Part shown: in pieces, positions 54,537 through 64,000 of the stretch
How positions within the stretch are numbered: position 1 is the first letter of the stretch
Layout of the letters: each line of letters begins with the position of its first letter
Origin: Phytopseudomonas flavescens
Lineage (GTDB): Bacteria > Pseudomonadota > Gammaproteobacteria > Pseudomonadales > Pseudomonadaceae
Direction: 5' to 3'
DNA length: 64,000 bases
Assembly (NCBI RefSeq): GCF_900100535.1
Contig: NZ_FNDG01000006.1
Span: 62,001 to 126,000 of the forward strand
Program-made: the position numbers and the translations under genes
The notes under the pieces: model-generated
Seen by the model: only the letters and a program-made list of their open reading frames with translations
The model's database searches: none
What the model was told of the DNA's origin: nothing

Positions 54537-56144
54537 ATGACCAGTCTGCACGCCGACGAAGCGTTTCTCGACCACTATCAGTTCACCCATGATCCGTTCG
54601 CGGCGCGGGTGCCGGGTTTCAAGTTCTTCCCGGCGCAGCGCAAGCCGGTACTCGGGCAGTTGCATCATCTGGCACGTTACAGCCAGTTGCTGCTGGTGGT
54701 GACGGGCCCCGAGGGGAGTGGCAAGACCCTGCTGCGTCAGGCGCTGGTGGCCAGCACCAACAAGCAGGCCGTGCACAACGTGGTGGTTTCTGCACAGGGG
54801 GCTGCCGATCCAGCGACATTGATGCGGCATATCGCCCAGGGCCTCAACACTCAGCAGACGGATCACGCATCGCTGTTGGCGCAGGTCGGCCAGCTTTCGC
54901 TGACCGGGCAGGAAGTCTATCTGCTGATCGACGATGCCGAGGAACTCAGTGACGCTGCGCTGGAGGCGTTGCTGATACTGGCGCAGGGCAATACGGAAGG
55001 GCGTCCCCACGTCTTTCTGTTTGCCGACAGCGATCTCATCTCCCGTCTGGACGCTCTGGCCGATGCGGAAGAGGTATTCCACGTCATCGAACTTCAGCCT
55101 TACACCGAGGACGAAACCCGCGAGTACCTGGCGCTACGTCTCGAGGGTGCCGCCCAGGGTATCGAGCTGTTTTCCGATGAGCAGGTCGAGCTGATTCATG
55201 ATCGCTCGGGCGGCTGGCCCGGCGAGATCAACCGGGTGGCGCGTGATGTTCTGATCGACGCCATGGCGTCGCGCCGGGGGGCGGCGAAGGCGGGCGGTTT
55301 CTCCTTCAACCTGCCGAAGAAGCATCTGTTGGCGCTGGCAGTGGTCGGTATCGGTGTGGTCGCGGCGCTGTTGATGCAGGGGCGTTCGGGGTCTAACGAT
55401 GCTCCTGCACCACAAGCGCCGCTGCCAGTCGATGCAGCGCAGCAGTCGCAACAACAGCCCGAGTCGCAGGCGGCCCTGCCTGGCACCGAGCAGGCTGCCG
55501 ATGGCCGGCCTGCCATCGAGTTCGCCGGCAGCAACCAGCCCCTGCCCCTTCCGCTGGTTGGACAATCGCAACCGGTGATTCGTCAGCCACTGGCCCAGGC
55601 CGCCGGGGAAACCGACGGGGAGGCCGCTGTGGAACTCCCCGAGCCGGTCACCAGTACGCCCGTGACAGTCCCTCCAGCGGCGTCCCAGCCAGCGCCCGCG
55701 ACTGCGCCGCCCGCCACGCCTGCTCCGGCCAGGACGCCTCAGGCATCCGCGCCGCCCGCGCAGCAACCCAAGCCTGTGGAGCAGCCGAAGCCGGCTCAAC
55801 AGGCCCCTGTGGCCAAGCCCGCTCCTGCCGCCCAGGCCCCAGCCGCTGCCAGTGCAGCGCCAGGCAATGGCTGGTATGCGGCGCAGAACAAGAGCCACTT
55901 CACCCTGCAGGTTCTCGGTACCAGTACGGAAGCCAGTGCACGTTCCTTCATCAGTCAGAACGGCGCGCAGTACCGCTACTTCAAGAAGATCCACCAGGGC
56001 AAGCCGCTTTTCGTCATCACTTATGGTAGTTTTGCCAGCCGCGATGCCGCCCAGGCGGCGGTGAAGACCCTGTCTGCGAAGGTGCAGGCCGGCAAGCCCT
56101 GGCCGAAGACCTTCGCCAGCGTCGCGCAGGAGATGGCGCCTTAG
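54537..56144 (+). CDS. AAA ATPase-SPOR protein (DamX/ExeA-like)
   Basis: A 535-residue protein. An N-terminal AAA/ExeA-type ATPase domain (about 15-260; Walker A GPEGSGKTLL, Walker B VYLLIDDAEELSD) is followed by a membrane helix (HLLALAVVGIGVVAALLMQG, about 262-281), a long Pro/Ala/Gln linker and a C-terminal SPOR domain (NGWYAAQNKSHFTLQVLGTSTEASARSFI ... FVITYGSFASRDAAQAAVKTL) that binds septal peptidoglycan. In E. coli DamX lacks a full ATPase domain; the Pseudomonas protein keeps it. Likely acts at the division site. Its position after aroB is conserved. Confidence 0.88.
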   Translation: MTSLHADEAFLDHYQFTHDPFAARVPGFKFFPAQRKPVLGQLHHLARYSQLLLVVTGPEGSGKTLLRQALVASTNKQAVHNVVVSAQGAADPATLMRHIAQGLNTQQTDHASLLAQVGQLSLTGQEVYLLIDDAEELSDAALEALLILAQGNTEGRPHVFLFADSDLISRLDALADAEEVFHVIELQPYTEDETREYLALRLEGAAQGIELFSDEQVELIHDRSGGWPGEINRVARDVLIDAMASRRGAAKAGGFSFNLPKKHLLALAVVGIGVVAALLMQGRSGSNDAPAPQAPLPVDAAQQSQQQPESQAALPGTEQAADGRPAIEFAGSNQPLPLPLVGQSQPVIRQPLAQAAGETDGEAAVELPEPVTSTPVTVPPAASQPAPATAPPATPAPARTPQASAPPAQQPKPVEQPKPAQQAPVAKPAPAAQAPAAASAAPGNGWYAAQNKSHFTLQVLGTSTEASARSFISQNGAQYRYFKKIHQGKPLFVITYGSFASRDAAQAAVKTLSAKVQAGKPWPKTFASVAQEMAP

Positions 56145-56227
56145 GCTGATCAAGCCCGCCACGGGCGCAGCGACTGCATCCGTGGACGGGTTCTCTTTCA
56201 TTTTTGCGACATTTCATTCCGATATTT

Positions 56228-56249
56228 CGTCACATTGTTCTTTGTGACG
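56228..56249. promoter_or_regulatory. inverted repeat overlapping the gltB -35
   Basis: CGTCACA-N8-TGTGACG (perfect 7-bp arms) overlaps the -35 TTGTGA (56242-56247) of a sigma-70 promoter with -10 TACAAT (56264-56269, 16-base spacer). It is placed to be a repressor or activator site for gltBD. The arms point outwards relative to a CRP/Vfr site, so it is not a standard Vfr box. Confidence 0.5.
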
Positions 56250-56376
56250 CCTCTCTCGCTATGTACAATGACCTCCGTTTGCCTGTGCAAAGCCGGGCGC
56301 ATCGACCTGCGCGCAGGGTAATTGGGTTGAATTAGAAAGAAAAATGCCGAATAAGGCAGTCTGGTGAGAGTTCCCT

Positions 56377-60825
<4,449 letters not shown>

Positions 60826-60834
60826 GCAGCTTCA

Positions 60835-60866
60835 AGCGGCGAGCCCCGACAGTGGGGCTCGCCGCT
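60835..60866. promoter_or_regulatory. intra-operon hairpin between gltB and gltD
   Basis: Perfect 13-bp stem (60835-60847 with 60854-60866) and 6-base loop, GC-rich, without a T run, in the 103-base gltB-gltD gap. It may stabilise the upstream mRNA or set subunit stoichiometry rather than terminate. Confidence 0.6.
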
Positions 60867-60916
60867 CAACGTGATTGTCTTGCAACTTCGAGCGTGTCGC
60901 TCGGCGCTGCTGCTAA

Positions 60917-62347
<1,431 letters not shown>

Positions 62348-62361
62348 GCATCACCTTTCCT

Positions 62362-62393
62362 GACGAGGCCGGCAGCATGCCGGCCTCGTCGTT
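62362..62393 (+). terminator. terminator after gltD
   Basis: 12-bp stem (62362-62373 with 62379-62390) GACGAGGCCGGC/GCCGGCCTCGTC, 5-base loop, followed by GTTT. Confidence 0.8.
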
Positions 62394-62532
62394 TCCGGCC
62401 TTCTAGAGCCTCTTTTCAACGCAGCAGTGCCGACGCGCAGCAGATTTCCAACCGGTTCTTAGCTGACCTGAGGCAATACGCCGCGTTGATCGCGCCTTTA
62501 CAGTACCTCCAGCGTTTTCTCAGGAGGTTCCC

Positions 62533-63639
62533 ATGTTGACCACTGCCATCTTCCCATCCCGTTACGTGCAGGGCCGCGGTGCGCTCGAGCAGCTCGGTTT
62601 CGAGTTGTCGCGCTTTGGCAGCAAGGCGCTGGCGCTGCTCGATCCTTTCGCCTATGACAATCTCGCTGCTTCCGTGGACGCAGCCTGCAGCGGCCATGTG
62701 CAGTTGCGTCGGGTGCGTTTCGCCGGTGAGTGCAGTGACGAGGAGATCGAGCGTCTGGTGGCACTCGCCGACGACGAGCGGCCCGAGGTGATTCTCGGCA
62801 TGGGCGGCGGCAAGGCGCTGGATACCGCCAAGGCCCTGGCCCACGCGCTCGGCCTGCCGGTGGCGGTGGTGCCGACCCTGGCCTCCAGCGATGCGCCTTG
62901 CAGTGCGCTGTCGGTGATCTACACCGCCGAGGGCGTCTTCAAACGGTACCTGGTGCTGCCGCGCAATCCGGATCTGGTGCTGGTCGACAGCCAGGTGGTC
63001 GCCCGGGCACCGGCGCGCTTTCTGGTTTCCGGCATGGGCGACGCCCTGGCCACCTGGTTCGAGGCCGAGGATTGCCGCATCAGCGGCGCCGCCAACATGA
63101 CCGGCCGCCAGGGGCCGCGTACCGCCCATGCCCTGGCGCGGTTCTGCTACGACACCCTGCTGGAGTACGGACCTCTGGCCTTGCAGGCCTGCCGCCAGCA
63201 GGTGGTGACGCCTGCGCTGGAGCATGTCATCGAGGCCAATACGCTGTTGTCCGGTCTGGGCTTCGAAAGTGGCGGCCTGGCCGCCGCCCACGCGATTCAC
63301 AATGGCTTCACGGTCCTCGAGGGTACCCATGCCTACTGGCACGGCGAGAAGGTCACCTTCGGTGTGCTGAGCATGCTGATGCTGCGTGACAGCGCGCCGC
63401 GGCTGATCGATGAGGTCTATGGTTTCTGTCTCGCCGTCGGCTTGCCGGTCACGCTCGCCGAGATCGGTCTGCCCGAGGTCAGCGACGCCGATCTGCTGCG
63501 CGCTGCAGAGCTTGCCTGTGCAGCGGGTGAAAGTATCCACAACGAGCCCTTCGCGGTGGATGCGCACAGCGTGCTGGCCGCCATGCGCACCGCCGACGCC
63601 GAGGGCTTTCGGCGGCTGCAGGCGGCTAGGGTCTGTTGA
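62533..63639 (+). CDS. gldA: Glycerol dehydrogenase-like (iron-containing ADH family)
   Basis: A 368-residue NAD-dependent dehydrogenase of the glycerol-dehydrogenase/AroB-like superfamily. NAD motif GMGGGKALDTAKALAHALG, substrate region VPTLASSDAPCSALSVIY, and metal ligands Asp in GMGDALATWFEAE and His in GLAAAHAIHNG and GTHAYWHGEKVTFG. It should oxidise glycerol or a related polyol to dihydroxyacetone; diol dehydrogenase activity is the alternative. AGGAGG SD 7-8 bases upstream. The stop codon lies inside a 55-base palindrome. Confidence 0.88.
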   Translation: MLTTAIFPSRYVQGRGALEQLGFELSRFGSKALALLDPFAYDNLAASVDAACSGHVQLRRVRFAGECSDEEIERLVALADDERPEVILGMGGGKALDTAKALAHALGLPVAVVPTLASSDAPCSALSVIYTAEGVFKRYLVLPRNPDLVLVDSQVVARAPARFLVSGMGDALATWFEAEDCRISGAANMTGRQGPRTAHALARFCYDTLLEYGPLALQACRQQVVTPALEHVIEANTLLSGLGFESGGLAAAHAIHNGFTVLEGTHAYWHGEKVTFGVLSMLMLRDSAPRLIDEVYGFCLAVGLPVTLAEIGLPEVSDADLLRAAELACAAGESIHNEPFAVDAHSVLAAMRTADAEGFRRLQAARVC

Positions 63640-63680
63640 CGTTTCACGCACGGCCGCGCCGGAACGTCAACAGACCCTAG
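63626..63680. repeat. 55-base perfect palindrome with CTAG ends
   Basis: CTAGGGTCTGTTGACGTT (63626-63643) and its exact complement (63663-63680) flank 19 bases. It spans the gldA stop (TGA at 63637-63639) and the end of the convergent LLM gene (TAG at 63677-63679). It can act as a bidirectional terminator; the CTAG ends also resemble a YTAR target duplication of IS5-type insertion, suggesting a miniature element. Confidence 0.8.
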
Positions 63681-64000
63681 ATAACCGTCTGATGGGCGGC
63701 GTGGCGAGGGTCGAGGCGGTCGCCCCGAGCGAACAGCTGGTGCCTGAGAGTGCCGCCCTCGTAAGCCTGGCGGTAGCGGCCACGGCGCTGCAGTTCGGGC
63801 ACCAGCAGGTCGACGACCGCCTCGAGGTCTTCATGAGCGACGGCATAGGTCAGGTTGAACCCGTCGATGCCGGTGGCGTCCAGCCAGGTTTCCAGTTGGT
63901 CGGCGACTTCGCCGGGCGAGCCGAGCAGAACCGGCCCACGACCGCCCAGGCAGACGAACTCGGCGGCTTCGGCCACCGTCCACTGGCGGTTCGGATCGCT
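63677..64000 (-). CDS. LLM class flavin-dependent monooxygenase (C-terminal part)
   Basis: Only the last 107 codons are in the window. The piece SDPNRQWTVAEAAEFVCLGGRG ... LLGSPGEVADQLETWLDATGIDGFNLTY is the C-terminal part of a bacterial luciferase-like monooxygenase of the NtaA/SnaA/DszA group, FMNH2-dependent enzymes that act on compounds such as nitrilotriacetate or sulfur heterocycles. The substrate cannot be inferred. It extends beyond the right window edge on the minus strand. Its stop is within the palindrome shared with gldA. Confidence 0.88.
   Translation of the reverse strand, partial: SDPNRQWTVAEAAEFVCLGGRGPVLLGSPGEVADQLETWLDATGIDGFNLTYAVAHEDLEAVVDLLVPELQRRGRYRQAYEGGTLRHQLFARGDRLDPRHAAHQTVI

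Overview
The window looks like a chromosomal segment of a Pseudomonas (sensu stricto) strain. It is GC-rich, and it carries long runs of housekeeping genes in the order known from Pseudomonas aeruginosa. Two such blocks are joined here: yjbQ-sutA-HAD-xerC-DUF484-dapF-lysA-lppL-cyaY-rnk ... cyaA ... argH-algZ-algR-hemCDXY-rsd/algQ-algP, followed by phaF-DUF971-hslUV-SPOR-argS-priA-rpmE-nuclease-malic enzyme-ponA-pilMNOPQ-aroKB-damX-like-gltBD. Genus-specific markers include sutA, algZ/algR, algQ, algP, phaF and a Pseudomonas-type REP element.

Layout. 1-6.7 kb: stationary-phase regulator sutA, the xerC-DUF484-dapF-lysA-lppL block (DAP/lysine synthesis and dimer resolution), frataxin cyaY with a small DUF1289 gene, and rnk. 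6.8-16 kb: an accessory block on the minus strand (ECF sigma factor, FecR-like regulator, TonB-dependent receptor with an STN signalling domain and one frameshift, lipoprotein M16 protease, YddA-type ABC transporter) with a Fur-box-like site at its head. 16-23.5 kb: class I adenylate cyclase, small conserved proteins, an IclR regulator with a KDPGal-type aldolase, DUF4282, GST, GNAT and a P-loop kinase-like protein. 23.5-33.3 kb: argH, algZR, the hemCDXY heme operon, anti-sigma Rsd/AlgQ and the histone H1-like AlgP. 33.3-37.4 kb: a decayed polyhydroxyalkanoate (PHA) locus (phaI remnant, intact phaF, no synthase or depolymerase genes), DUF971 and the HslUV protease. 37.4-45.2 kb: SPOR protein, argS, priA, rpmE, a thermonuclease-like protein and malic enzyme. 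45.2-56.1 kb: PBP1A diverging from the type IV pilus assembly operon pilMNOPQ, then aroK, aroB and a DamX/ExeA-like SPOR ATPase. 56.1-64 kb: glutamate synthase gltB/gltD, a glycerol-dehydrogenase-like enzyme and the C-terminal end of an LLM flavin monooxygenase.

Most interesting content. The 6.8-16 kb block resembles the E. coli yddA-yddB-pqqL / Pectobacterium fus (ferredoxin uptake) gene set, but the receptor has gained an STN domain and sits behind a FecI/FecR-type cell-surface signalling pair. This suggests a surface-signalled, iron-regulated protein or peptide import-and-cleave system. The algP-phaI-phaF junction is also notable: phaI is a multi-frameshift relic, the phaC1ZC2D genes expected between phaF and the DUF971 gene are absent, and two normally distant chromosomal regions meet between two Lys/Ala/Pro-repeat genes. 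Statements about synteny and families come from general knowledge; no searches were run.
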